From assembly GCA_036971615.1 (NCBI GenBank), contig JAYKKR010000010.1, positions 930,001 to 994,000 on the forward strand: a stretch of 64,000 nt of DNA. Reading direction: 5' to 3'. This document shows positions 23,159-35,039 of the stretch, in pieces. The notes beneath the pieces are model-generated. The model did not search any database. It was given only the letters and a program-made list of their open reading frames with translations, and had not been told where the DNA came from. The position numbers were made by a program, and so were the translations under genes. The DNA comes from Amyloporia xantha (lineage: Eukaryota; Basidiomycota; Agaricomycetes; Polyporales; Adustoporiaceae). How positions within the stretch are numbered: position 1 is the stretch's first letter; each line of letters begins with the position of its first letter.

Positions 23159-25625
23159 ATGGCGGCCTTGCCAAACCAGCCGTATCCGGCTTATTATGCT
23201 GCCAATCCTCGACCGCAGTATCCAGTCGGTTCGGGTCAGAGACTTGACGGTATGTTATTGCATGTTTCAACCAAATGTAAATGGAGTTCATGCTCGGATA
23301 TGTTGTAATATCGAGAACAGGCGTCCAGGAGGATGCCCCCTACACCCATTCGCGGGATCCCAACCATGGATTTCATGGCATGCCGCAGCCTCGTATTGCA
23401 CGACCCGTTACGTCCGCTTTCTACAGGCCTGCCCCGCAACCCATGAGACCGAGGCCAGTTTCATCCTACCCGGTACGAGGGTCAAGTTTGAGCGGGTACG
23501 ATACTGTACATTATGCACCGCCTCCAGGTGCACCACCCTTCACAGCCTATCCTCCTAGTGCAGAAGATTACTTCTCTCACGAAAGACAGTTTCCTGAGCC
23601 TACGATCGCCCCGCGATTGCACCATTCCTATTCCGCTCCCGCCCCTCCCTTACCTCGCAGACCTTCGTTTCAACCCCCGCCAGTTCCCATGAAACCCGCA
23701 CATTCATTTCCAGAGCCCCCCGTTCCATATCACGGTTATCCTGCTCCACATGCCGCGAGTTCATCCTCCCTACAGCCTCCATCACCCAAGCCGTCCCTGC
23801 CTCCGAAGCCCGATGAGGACGAAGAATTCAAGCGTGCACTCGAACTATCTCTTCAGGACACAGAATTACGACGCCGGGAAGCAGAATATGACGAGAATGA
23901 GGAGCTTGAACGAGCCCTGCGCGAATCCTTAGCGATGACTGATGATGTGCAACAACTATCTCCTCCACCCCCACCATCTTCATCGAGCAGTGGTAACCTG
24001 CACATTACGGACAGCAGAGAAGACCACCTTCGGGCCTCCCCTGTATCCAGCGATGCTCCTTTAGAGTCTCCGTGGGAGCGCCCAGCGCAGCCAGGTCCTT
24101 CAGCTCATCGAAAGCTTACTCCTAGAGCTTCATTCATAGCCCCCGGCCCAGCCCGTCCACCTGACATGCCAGGTGTAGATCGAGCGTTCAGCATACGTTC
24201 GACTGTTGCAGAGATGGACCTGCCGACCGAGCGCCCCGGGAGAGGGCATAGACACACACACTCACAACCACAACATCGCCATACGCTCGTGCAGCAGAAC
24301 CACTCTGCACCAGGGACTTCGCTCGCCCCTCCGCCGTCCCTTCATGCGTCCCGTTCCACGCTTGATGTGACCCAGGCGAGATCGAGCTCGATGTCACGAA
24401 GTGTATCTTCTGATCCGATATTGCGATCGCAAGCCGTTACGGTAGAACAGCTGCCATCATATTTTCCCTCCGAGAGGCCAGGTCTACAAGAAATCCACGA
24501 GAAACATCGAGAACATACACGACTTGTGCAGGAGGATGACGACACGACGCCTACGCCGAGTGAAACAAGTCAAACGAGCACACCGTCAACTACGCCTGGG
24601 GATCAACATCCGCATGCTCCACAAAGAATTGTGCCAGGATTGTGTGCGTCGTATTTGTCTTGTCGCTATCCTGAAGTGGCCTTACTGACTGGCGAGGACC
24701 ATAGCTCCTGCATCTAGTACAGCGCAAGTTGTTCCGGAAGAACTTCTCCAAGGAGTTTGTACGTTGTATCTGTCAAATCATGGGGTGGCACAAGTAGACT
24801 GACAGACGTTGGGTATAGCGATGGGCTTCGGTGTGCCTTCTATTACCGGGTCGTTGAAACCGATGGAAGGTGCACTCCCTGACCTCATATCGCTACCATA
24901 CAGCGAGCGTCCCCCCTTCTTCATTGCGGGCCCCAGCTGGCGCAGCGTCCTGAAGCTTTTGGCCAGAATGAGCGCCACTCGCGTTGAGCCGTCCGTGGAC
25001 GCTATCGCCAAAGTCAAGTCAGACATGAGGCTGCGTGTTGTTGTGTCCTTTGTCAGAGTATGTTATCAGGGAAGATGATAACAGGTATACAGTTGCTGAT
25101 AACGCATTTGGACAGGTGCATAGTTCATCAAATGCATGGGTCACCGTTCTGTACCTGACAATCGACCACCCCGTCCCGCTGCAAGCGGCGAACGCGACCA
25201 GATATCGCAGCGGTGATACCTGTGTTCTTCCCTGGTCGTATACCCTCTCATCTGTACCGCCAATGCTACGAGACGGTCCGGATGCGGCGCTATCTAAATT
25301 CTACACCATTCCGAGCACGCGGGGTAACTTGTATCCCACTTTACCAATTACCTTTCCCGACCTAGCGATGTACCTTGCATCTTCGCTCGACGTGTCCAGG
25401 CATGGCCCGCCGGACGCCGCCAACTACCACGGCCTGAACAGGCTGGCGAAATTGACCGACGCGCTGTATCCCCAGGAGAAGAATGGGCTTGATGACGGGG
25501 AGAGGGTAGGTATGAGGCAGATCCTGAAGAACTTCGTCGGGTTGGGTTCGAAACCATCGAGGAACAGGAACGCGGAAACGTACGATCTCGTCACACCATT
25601 CGTCGCGGACAACTACGGTGGATGA
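23159..25625 (+). CDS. protein with two ubiquitin-interacting motifs and an unknown C-terminal domain
   Basis: Exons are 23159-23249, 23321-24643, 24705-24758, 24819-25057 and 25116-25625, giving 738 residues with every join in frame. The first half is proline-rich and disordered with poly-proline SH3-type stretches. Two consecutive motifs fit ubiquitin-interacting motifs: EEFKRALELSLQD and, after a short charged linker, NEELERALRESLA. A long Ser/Pro/His-rich linker follows. The last 280 or so residues look folded (MGFGVPSITGSLKPMEGALP, TCVLPWSYTLSS, GLNRLAKLTDALYP) and I know no name for that domain. Binding to ubiquitin is inferred from the motifs. A role as adaptor or receptor in trafficking or degradation would fit but is not shown. 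Confidence 0.75.
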
Positions 25626-26175
25626 CCCAGGCCGGCCATCGCTGACGCATCCTCGACGGCAGAGGAACTGCGCGCGCAGACTCGTGAAGACTCAGGTGCT
25701 TCGATCTAATGTTGTGTCCGGATCTTTGTCATCTGCATCAGACCTTGTATCAGACAGTGTAATGGCCCGAGATGTGAGCTGCATCGTTATTTATTTGTCC
25801 CCTTCATTAGCTGTGCTTTTATGTACGTGTAGTTCGTCTGTAGTCGTTCCCCAGATGATTGAAGTATATTCGAACTGAGGCTTTTTTGTACGATCTCAGT
25901 GTTTTACGTATACCTATCGCACCCGCGGTAAGCCCTGGGCTGGGATTGGCCGATAAATCTGGGAAGGAACGCTTGCGACTACGCACGGCATGATCTTATC
26001 AGATAAGGGTGCCGTCGCCTACCAGTTGTTGCGCCGAAGAGGCGCCCACCACACTGCCGCAGCCCTATGTCGTCAAATCCTGCTATTGCCTTACAAACTG
26101 CCCCCTTATATAATGGTAAGCCTATGACAGGCTGAAAATATCTCCCAGAGCTGTCCTTACAGTCCTCCCTCTGCT
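25626..26175. other. intergenic
   Basis: 550 bp between two genes in the same direction, holding the 3' region of one and the promoter of the next. A TATATAA-like stretch near 26106 lies about 70 bp before the next ATG. Confidence 0.4.
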
Positions 26176-27500
26176 ATGTCCAGTCTCCGGAAACTCAAGG
26201 CCTATGTGACGGGCGGCGTCGACGACCCCTCTGCAGATCTAAAAGCCGCAGCTATCCCAGTGTCCGCGGCAGACTGCAGGACCTGTGCCAATCCTTGCGA
26301 CGAAGGTTAGTGGCTTTAGGAATTTCCTGTATTTTTTCTGACCGTGTCTAGGGCATGATGAATATCCAAAGTTTGATGTGGATATGGAGTCTCAAATGCT
26401 CGGTTCCGTGAAGCCGTACGCTCGACAGGTGCGCCAGTCTCAGGGGAGTATTCCGGATAATGGGCTGACATGCTTTGACATAGCTGGTCATTTCGACTGG
26501 AAAGTCGGACTGGAAGAAGGAGGTGACAGACGCAGAGGGGACGCTCGCAGCATATGTAGACGCTGCCCGGAGCGAAGTCCCGAGGACCAAGTCAAAGAAA
26601 TCCGCACCGCAGAACGGATCGGAGAGTGGGCCGCCTGGGGTCCACAACTCGGCGGACGCTTCGAAGATCACCATTCTGAACGGCAGCCATTTCACCGTGT
26701 GTGACGATCCAACGCGCGAAACCGTGCTGGTCTTCCCAGATTATAAAGTCGTCACGGAAGTGGAGAGATCAGAGGAGGGCGCAAAGAACTTGGTCAAGTC
26801 TCTTGGGAAGAATAACTCCAAGTCGGAGGGCGCACTCAAGTCATGGATTCTGCCGTACTCGTGTGTCATATTACTCTGTAAGTGGTTGATAGTCGTCTGG
26901 GACTTGTGTCCTGATTTCCCTATTCCCTACAGGCTCTCATAAGCGGAGGGACAACCGCTGTGCCATCGCCGCACCCAAGCTCGAGCACAGTATGTACATT
27001 ACTGACTTCATTTCCATTACCATTAATGAACCCTCTTCATTCAGGCCTTACAGTAGCCCTAGAACGCGAAGGCTGGGAAGTCCATACCCAGCTCGAAGAC
27101 CCATCCCTCACGGGGCCTCCTCTTGAAGAGTTGTCCGGCACGGATAAGGAGAAGGAAGCAGAGGTTCTTCGCCAATTAAAAGGGGTCGACGCCACTAATG
27201 CCGAGCAGAAACGGGCTCTGATCATCCGCAATTCGCATATTGGCGGGCATAAGTTCTCGGGGAATGTTATCGTGAGCTGTTGCTTGTTATGCATTCAGTG
27301 ATCGGTGAAACGTGCTCATGCCTTGATCGACATAGATTAACACCCCTCAGGGAGCGTCAGTGTGGTATGGACGCGTGACACCGCACGAGACGGATGCGAT
27401 CGTGAAGGAGACGATAATTGGCGGGAAGGTTCTCCCTCCACTCCTGCGTGGCGGTATCAACCTGTTGCGCCCGGGGCGTGCCAGTTTGCATGATTGGTAG
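26176..27500 (+). CDS. sucrase/ferredoxin-like (thioredoxin-like [2Fe-2S]) protein
   Basis: Member of the Suc_Fer-like family (PF06999; yeast AIM32 belongs to it), thioredoxin-fold ferredoxin-like proteins that may bind a 2Fe-2S cluster. Exons are 26176-26305, 26352-26428, 26484-26877, 26933-26989, 27045-27271 and 27336-27500, giving 349 residues in frame. Cysteines near the N terminus (DCRTCANPCDEG), the central CSHKRRDNRC and the later IRNSHIGGHKFSGNVI with TPQGASVWYGRVTP are the family marks. The start MSSLRKLKAYVTGG is the only good ATG before the first cysteine motif. A mitochondrial role is known for AIM32 but no clear presequence is visible here. Confidence 0.85.
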
Positions 27501-27717
27501 AATTTGTATTAGACACCGTCTCCCATAATCATGTACACACCGTCTACGGAACGTACAAAGTTACCGTGACAGACCGGCAAAAGTGCACTCACCTGGACCT
27601 TGAAGTCGTAGGCATCGACCCGGACTTGAGAGATGGTGATCTTGCCTTATTTAGATTCCACGTGGCAAGTGGCTGCACCCCTTCGAATACAGCACACGGC
27701 CGAGTCCACAACGGCCA

Positions 27718-28466
27718 ATGTCGTCGTACGCACCTCACGACTCTCCCGACAATGCGAGTGACCTACCCAAAAAACCAGCCATCCATCTGACCATCCCTCC
27801 GCGGAGCTACCTCCTCCCCGGTGCGGCGATCGTGGTCGGGACCATGATCGGACTCCGGCGCGGGGCACGAACAGCATCGCTGCAGTTCCTGGCTGAGAAC
27901 GCGCACCGACCGCCGACGACGGTGCAGGGGTGGTACTTCTACAACAAGACGAAGAACTACCGGGTGCTGATGAGCGGGCTGAAGGAGGCGGGGAAGGAGG
28001 CGACGAAGCTGGGTGCGACGGCGGCGGTATGGGTGGCGCTGGAGGAGGGATGTGCGCGGCTGGGAGAGCGGTGGGCGGACGCGAGCGAGGTGGTCGCGGG
28101 GGTGGGCACAGCGGGCGTGTTCTCCGGCGTGTGTGAGTGGTCGTGATTTTGCTATTTTGCAGCCGGAGAGGTTTTTTTGTTCTTGCGGGAGCGTCATTTT
28201 TTCTTGTCTGGCGTGTGCTTCTCGATTGTTTTACGCTGATGCTGACTGGGCCTGGACTAGACCAACTTCCGTGGAAGGCGGCGCGGCGAGCATTGGTGCT
28301 GGGGGTGATGGTTGGGGCGGTGCTGCGAGGGCTGCGGTGGAGCCAAAATAATCTTCGGGAGCGAGCACAGGGACGGGTGATTAATGTGGAAGGGGCGGCA
28401 GCGGAAGGGCAGACGGAGGAAAGGCCGGCGGTGAGCTCGGAGGTAGACAAATGGAGGACGTCGTAG
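27718..28466 (+). CDS. small glycine/alanine-rich membrane protein, possibly Tim17/22/23-like
   Basis: Exons 27718-28132 and 28261-28466 give 206 residues. Three or four hydrophobic segments are rich in Gly and Ala (GAAIVVGTMIGLRRGAR, LGATAAVWVALEEG, VVAGVGTAGVFSGV, ALVLGVMVGAVLRGL). The pattern of GxxxG helices followed by LPWKAARRAL resembles the Tim17/22/23 superfamily or TIMMDC1-like proteins of the mitochondrial inner membrane, but I cannot name it firmly. Coding GC is high and both ends are charged. It starts 217 bp after the sucrase/ferredoxin-like gene, in the same direction. Confidence 0.6.
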
Positions 28467-28879
28467 AGAGTCTGGGCCTGGGGATAGACAATTGCGGGGT
28501 AATTGAGGGTGCGGTTGTGTGCAGTCAGGGTGCGGCTGGCTGAGCGAGTGATTGGCGAGAGCAACGTTCTAGACACGCGCGGCGGACACACGGGCTGGGG
28601 GAGGTGCCACTGCAGACGTTAATTATAACGTTGCGAGACATCGAGTGGCTATAGGGAAGCAGGCACGGTGGCACCCGAGGCGTAGTGGGGCAAAGAACCT
28701 GATGGCCAGTGGAGACCTCCTCGAGCCGTCCGCGGCCGAACGAGCAGATGACGGCCTTCAGCGTCCGCCCCAGCTGGCTTCGACAACGATCTCGACAACC
28801 GCACCGACGACGACAAAGACAACGACAACGACCGCAACAACACATCCATCGCTCTCTCTCCCAGACTTACTCCGTTCCA
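28467..28879. other. intergenic upstream of SCH9
   Basis: 413 bp, CA/GA-rich near the SCH9 start. No gene supported. Confidence 0.4.
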
Positions 28880-31857
28880 AGATGCTCAAGTTCTGGCCCT
28901 CCACCCCCGTCGATCTCACGCCCAGGGCAGGCCCAGATGGCAGGGAGCGCCGGAACCCCTTCGAGGACGACCTCCAGCACCATCTCCAGCAGCCTCACAC
29001 ACAGACGACTGCCTTTTCCTCTGTGCATCCGCCCCCGTCTCCTTCAATTCCCTCCTACCATCACCATCTACTCAACACCTCGCACCACCTCCTCTCGCCT
29101 TCAATCTCCGCTCCACCACGCGCCGAGGCCTCGAACGCGCCTGAACCGACATATACACCCTCTGCTCCTGCCCCTGCTGCCCCCTCACTCCCTCCGGCAG
29201 CGTCCTCCCTGCAGCCCCTCCCACGACAAGCCTCTCGCTTCATGCGCCCGTCTTCAACATGCAGCAGCCGCCGCCTCCGAAACGCCCCGGCGCCAGCCGC
29301 CAGCCGTCCGGGCAGCCGTCGCCCGCATCGTCCGCATCGTCGTCGCTCTCCGCGGGCACGAACGGCGTAGCACAGCAGACGGCGAACGGGAGCGCGCCGG
29401 TGAACGCATCGACGCCATCGAAGGGCCAGATCCACGTGAAGCTGATCCAGGCGCGCGGGCTGAACGTGCGCTCGGCGGGCTCGCGGCCGTACGTGGTGGT
29501 GCAGTTCGAGCAGAACGAGTTCGTGAGCCGGGACCCGACGGACGAGACGGACAAGGAGGTGAAGGGGATCGCGACGAATCTGTCGCGGCAGTCGTCGTCG
29601 AATGCGATCTCTGCGCTCGGCGCGCTGAACAAGGCGGCGACGGCGGCGAGTCGGGGCGGGAGCGCCAAGGGCAGCCTGTCGAGCTCGCCGTCGTCCGGTA
29701 GTGGAGCACTGAGGCCAGGCGGGCTGTTTGGCTCGCGCATCTCGGCGCCCAACCCGGTGTGGAAACACGAGGTATCATTGTGAGTGTTTACGCCGTCTGT
29801 CTGCTCACGCGCGTATGGACTGACGGCCGACAGCGATGTGACATCGGACCAGTCTGTGATCACGTTCAATGTATACGACCGGGCGGCGAGCGACCCTGGA
29901 TTTCTAGGCACGGTGCAGATCAAGCCGGTGCTTGTGCACGATCACACCGTCGACCAGTGGTACAAGTGAGTGCACATCCTATGTCCCCAGGCTCATTCGG
30001 GATGGCTGACAACTCCTGCCTTTACCATTTACTCTCCACCCGTGCTCTGCTCCTCCTCCACCACGGCAGACTGCGGCCATTCGAAAATGAGCCTGTAAGT
30101 GGGGAGATGCGCGTCCAAATCACGTACGAGGCCAACAAGGTACGCGCATGTGATCTGGCTTCCGACCTGCTCTGTCACTGACCGCTCCACCCTGTCCTCG
30201 CCCCGCCACCCTGCCCCGCCCACGCGTCCGATGCTGTCATGCCCATCACACGCCTGTCACCCCCACGCGTCCTCATTCCCTCGCTGACATCGGCCCCGTG
30301 ATGCGTGACCGTCCCGTCGCTGGCGCCCACACCCGCATATACACAGAACAAGCGCGTCCTCACCCCGCGCGACTTTGAGTTCCTCAAGCTCATCGGACGC
30401 GGCACCTTCGGGCGCGTCTTCCAGGTGCGCAAGAAGGACACGAAGCGTATCTATGCCATGAAAGTCCTCTCCAAACGCGAGATCATCGCGAAGAAGGAGG
30501 TCGCGCATACGATCGGCGAGCGCAAGATCCTTCAGCGATCCCTTGACTCGCCCTTCCTTGTCGGCCTGAAGTTCAGCTTCCAGACGGACACGGACTTGTA
30601 CCTCGTGACAGATTTTAAGAGCGGTGGAGAGCTTTTCTGGCATTTGCAGAGGGAGACTCGGTTCAGCGAGGAGAGGGCCAGGTTCTATGTTGCCGAGTTG
30701 ATCTTGGCATTGGAACATCTGCACAAGTATGATATTGTATATCGGTAAGCGGTGCTGTTGCGTAATCCCGGCGTCCTCCGGGTATCTGACCTCGCTGGCA
30801 GGGATCTGAAGCCTGAAAACATCCTACTTGATGCAACTGGACATGTTGCCCTCTGTGACTTTGGTCTCTCCAAACCAGATCTTCGATCAGATGAGTTGAC
30901 AAATACCTTTTGCGGCACCACGGAGTACCTAGCGCCAGAAGTGCTACTTGACGAGCACGGTTACTCCAAGCTGGTCGACTTTTGGAGCCTGGGAGTGCTC
31001 CTGTTCGAGATGTGCTGTGGATGGAGTCCATTCTATGCCGAAGATACGCAACAAATGTACAAGAATATTTGCTTTGGGAAGATCAGGTTCCCGAAAGGCG
31101 TTATCAATGAGGATGGAAAGCAATTTGTCAAGGGAGTGAGTAATAGTGTTTTTCTGGCTGTTCTACGCACCAACTGATGGCGATGTAGCTTCTCAACCGC
31201 AACCCAAAGCATCGTCTCGGTGCACAGCGCGATGCAGAAGAACTCAAGGAGCATGCATTTTTCAAGACGATCGACTGGAAGGCACTCTCTTTAAAACAAG
31301 TGACGCCACCCTTCAAGCCAAATGTAGAATCGGATGAGTCTGTAGCCAACTTTGACCCCGAGTTCACCTCTGCGGACGTGCGTGATGCGGGGCCAGACGA
31401 GATGGATCTGGATGAAGAAGATCCGTCCGAGGACTGGGTTGCGCTAACACAGAACGCGACAGTAGGATCGCTGCACACGCCCAATGGACCTCTGGGCAGT
31501 GACCGGCCACCCGGCGCTGCTGCTACGACTACGACTCCCCCGCCGCCCGCCGCGCCTACAGGTATCCAGATTGCACCCAAGAAGAAGAAGAAGCGAGATG
31601 TCGCAGAGAGCCCCCTGACGAACAGTGTGCAGGAGAACTTCCGTGGATTCACATACCACGGCGAGTCCGTCATGCCTCAGGCGGCAGGGATGCTTGCGGA
31701 GGCGGGGGAGCCTGGTGAGGAGGACACAGTCGCAGGGAGCGAATTCGAGGCGGAAACGACGGACGATGAGCTGGACGAGACACCAGCAGGGCGGTATTCG
31801 AGGCGGCGGAAGAACGGGGACCACTTCGATGACTTTGACGAGGACTTGCATATGTGA
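28880..31857 (+). CDS. SCH9: AGC protein kinase SCH9 (C2 domain plus kinase)
   Basis: AGC kinase of the Sch9 type, the main TORC1 effector for growth and stress response in yeast. The secure part is 29259-29779, 29834-29965, 30070-30139, 30347-30744, 30802-31135 and 31189-31857 (707 residues). It has a C2-like domain (IHVKLIQARGLNVRSAGSRP, ITFNVYDRAASDPGFLGT), a kinase domain (IGRGTFGRVFQVRKKD, AMKVLSKREII, YRDLKPENILL, LCDFGLSK), the T-loop NTFCGTTEYLAPE, turn-motif TP near LHTPNG and hydrophobic motif FRGFTYHGE. An in-phase-looking N terminus begins at ATG 28880 (MLKFWPSTPVDLTP) but changes frame near 29247, through an intron or a missing base, so the true start is 28880 or 29259. Confidence 0.93.
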
Positions 31858-33366
31858 TCCTTGGTCATCGTCATTTGTCCACCAATCGACATATTTATCC
31901 TGGCCACCGCTCTCAATATCACGGCCTGTGCGTTCTCTTTCTTTCCTCGCTTTGGTCAAACATCAAGTATTCAGTCAAGCTGCAATTACAACATACAATA
32001 TGGACCGGTCTCACGACTTTACTACAATTTATGATCGCTTCTCTTTCATATTCTCCTCCCGCTTCATATGCTCTACGAACGACGACCGACCTCACCTTCA
32101 CGTTCTCAGTCCGGCTCGCTAGACGTTGGGTCTTCGAGGGTACGCGCGGCGCGAAACACGGAAGTAGAGGGCGTCTGTATTGTCACCTGCTCCCACTTAT
32201 AACCGTTAACCTTGATGTGTCTATGGGCCTATTGTTGGCATGTATTGTACGGCATCTTTATGATAGTGTGTAATATGACAAACACAGGATTCGAATCTAT
32301 CTTGGCTTTCTCATAAAGGAGTGAAATTGCAGTCGTGCAGGGCTTTCACGACCGTGAATTCATCGCGAGCAAAACGCCCACAATTCACATCTCAGGAATA
32401 GTTGCAGGGACTTTGCTCCATACCCGCGGCATGCATGATGCACTTCATTGCCACTTGGGCGGCCCGCAAGGGGGTTATATAAATCTTGGCTTATTATGGG
32501 TGTCTACTTATGAAGTGTCATCATGTCCTCTACGGGCCCAATAACTTGGCAAAATCTAGTGTGTATTATTCTACGGAAACACCGGCAATATACATTGCGT
32601 CGTGAGAGGTGGGAGAAGCTACGTTGTGAATACAGGATTATGGAAGGAGCTTGCCTCGATTACCGAGCGAGAAGTGCCATTGTGTCGTCCGGAAGCAGTT
32701 GGCAGGCTCACAAATAGGAATTAGACTGATGCGCAGAGGGCGCAAACACGGAGCAGACCACGCAAAACATCTTCCGGGCAGCAGTAAACGATGGCCAAGA
32801 CCTGGGCGCTCCTATCCGCGAATGAAGGGGCAGGCGCAAACAAATGAATGTGAAGATCCAAGAAGGGCGCCCACACCGGCCAATTTCGACAGGCAATTAG
32901 GAGCGGCGGTGAGACACCGAGCAGTCACTTCATTCCAGGCAACATAAAGGAGAGCATACAAATAGCCAACCCGAAGAAATGAGCTCGAGCACCGTGGTGG
33001 CCGGCAGGAACGATGGTCTCGTTTGGGCCGAGTTTGTTTGTGTATTCTTGTGCTTGGGGAACCAAATTTGTTTTCTCCGGTTTTCTGCAATTTGGACACT
33101 GTGTGAGGGTGTTTGAGAGGGAGGCTGCAGACACAAACACCCGCCTTGCTCACCGCCGTCATCCTCAACGATGCTGCACGTCCTAGCGACGATACCGCCG
33201 CCCATTATGGCCGCCACTAGAGGAGAGGGCTGGTCCGTGCGTCCTGGGATCAGTTCGCACGGATGACATAAGCCTGTTCAGTTCGTTCTGCCCCGTCTCG
33301 ACTCCTCCGCTTTCCAACGTCGCACGCTGCATCCCGCCCATCCTCAGGACGCCTCTGTATCCCGCC
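31858..33366. other. intergenic, no gene seen
   Basis: 1.5 kb between SCH9 and the forkhead gene. It contains only short frames without domain, codon or splice support. I found no tRNA or repeat here. Confidence 0.5.
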
Positions 33367-34583
33367 ATGGCACAGCAACCTCCACAAGGCATTTTACCGC
33401 CAGAAATGTTGCAGCAGCCGCCGCAGATTCATCATCCTGTTAACTCTTATTATCCCGAAAATCCTGATCTCACTGGCGGCCTCCCCATTAACCTCGACTC
33501 GCTCCGTGACGGACCGCCGGGCAGCAAACCATTCTATCCTTACTCGACGCTCATCAGGTATGATGCGACCATTGTAATTCGGCCGTGCGGCATTCTCATC
33601 ATTTGGGACTATCCTTCGTTCTGCCCACCGCGTCAAATAGATACGCCATTAAGGGTGCTCCAAATCAGAAATTGCTATTAGAAGACATCTATTATGCTAT
33701 CGAGTCAAGAGTACGTTGAAAGAATTTGCGAGTTCATCTTAGGAGGCTTATTTTTGTTTAGTTCCCTTACTTCAGAAATGCGCCTCCCGGCTGGAAGGTG
33801 TGTCTGCGCGTTTGCACGCCTATCCTTTACATCCCGGCATATTCCTCTCGGATGCTAACCACGGCGGCCTCATCAGAATTCCGTACGACACAATTTGTCC
33901 CTAAATCCGTGCTTCGAGAAGGTCCCCCGCCCTCTCACAGACCGTGGGAAGGGCTCTTACTGGACAGTCAACGATAACGTCGACCCTCGCACAGGTGTGC
34001 ATCGTGTTCGCAAAAAGAAGCCAAAAGGCTCGAGCAAACGTGGAGAGTCGAGAATTGAAGATGACGTCGATTACCATCCAGGGAGCCAGGAACCTGCCTT
34101 CCATGACCCTGGCTTCGTGCCACCGCCGATCCGTCCTGTAGAAGAGGGCCCAAGTACACAACCTCCTGTATACCCGCCTCCCCAATATGCGTACGTACAT
34201 CGTGTGTCTCAAGCTGGATCGTGCTGACTTGTCAATATAGATTTGATCCGGCCGCCTTCCCCATGATGGCCCCGCCACCACCACCCGCAGGAATGCGATA
34301 TGCGCCCCCATTATTTCCTCCCGATGAACAGTTTGAGTTGGACGAGCATGGCAATGTCAACTGGCACGCTGCGTGGCTCAAAGAGCTTGCTCAGCTGCAG
34401 CAGCTGACAGAGGAACAGCAGAAGGCTGGGGCGGATCAGGAATGGTATAGGATGATGTTATTCAGGGTGAGGAGCGCCATGGTGGCTCCACCCATGAATC
34501 CTGGGGAGCCTGCTGTCCATATAGCTGGTACACCGCATGGCATGCCAGGACAGCCTCCTGTGGATGTCCCTCAGGAGCATTGA
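33367..34583 (+). CDS. forkhead transcription factor
   Basis: DNA-binding regulator with one forkhead (winged-helix) domain near the N terminus. Exons are 33367-33557, 33641-33710, 33762-33797, 33877-34190 and 34241-34583, giving 317 residues. The domain runs from [17 protein letters not shown] through [15 protein letters not shown] and the recognition helix [16 protein letters not shown] to [10 protein letters not shown], interrupted by three introns. A basic patch ([14 protein letters not shown]) after the domain is a likely nuclear signal. The C-terminal third is Pro-rich with a short coiled segment ([19 protein letters not shown]). The start [14 protein letters not shown] opens an uninterrupted exon. 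Targets cannot be inferred. Confidence 0.9.
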
Positions 34584-35039
34584 TCTCATTGGCTGCACCG
34601 TACGGATTGGTCGAACGGTGTTGTGCACCTTGCACGGAGGGGTTTTTTTAGTAGTACTTGTTGTCTTTTCTTTATTTCAAGTTGTTTCTATATGCCTTTC
34701 TGTTCGTTGGATCTTTGTCTTTCGTAGCGAATATTCTCCTAATTGTACTCAATTACCTATTGTGTACCAGATTGTGAGTGTTGCGCGATATTCCTCAGCT
34801 AGTCGAGAGGTATGCATCCTGTCCCATGTATCACCGGTGACGCAACGGAGGCTCGGCATATTCACAGCCAGCCAATTCAGTCTTAGTATGTATGAAGCGC
34901 CCACGCAAAGATCGTAGATTTATATCTGCTTGTGGCCGAGTAGATTGTGTAGTAAGTACTAATACCAGTTGAACTTATGCCACAAACAGTGTCCGACAAG
35001 TACTAGCATCGAGGTGAACACTGAATCCACGAAGTACAC
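34584..35039. other. intergenic between forkhead gene and MED18
   Basis: 456 bp, T-rich just after the forkhead stop. No gene seen. Confidence 0.5.

Noticed and set aside
28616..28640. Near-palindrome acgttaattataacgt as a regulator site
   Set aside because: The centre does not pair and a single imperfect palindrome of this size is expected by chance.
32708..33217. Small minus-strand gene upstream of the forkhead gene
   Set aside because: Several overlapping frames are open to a similar length and none has domain or codon support.
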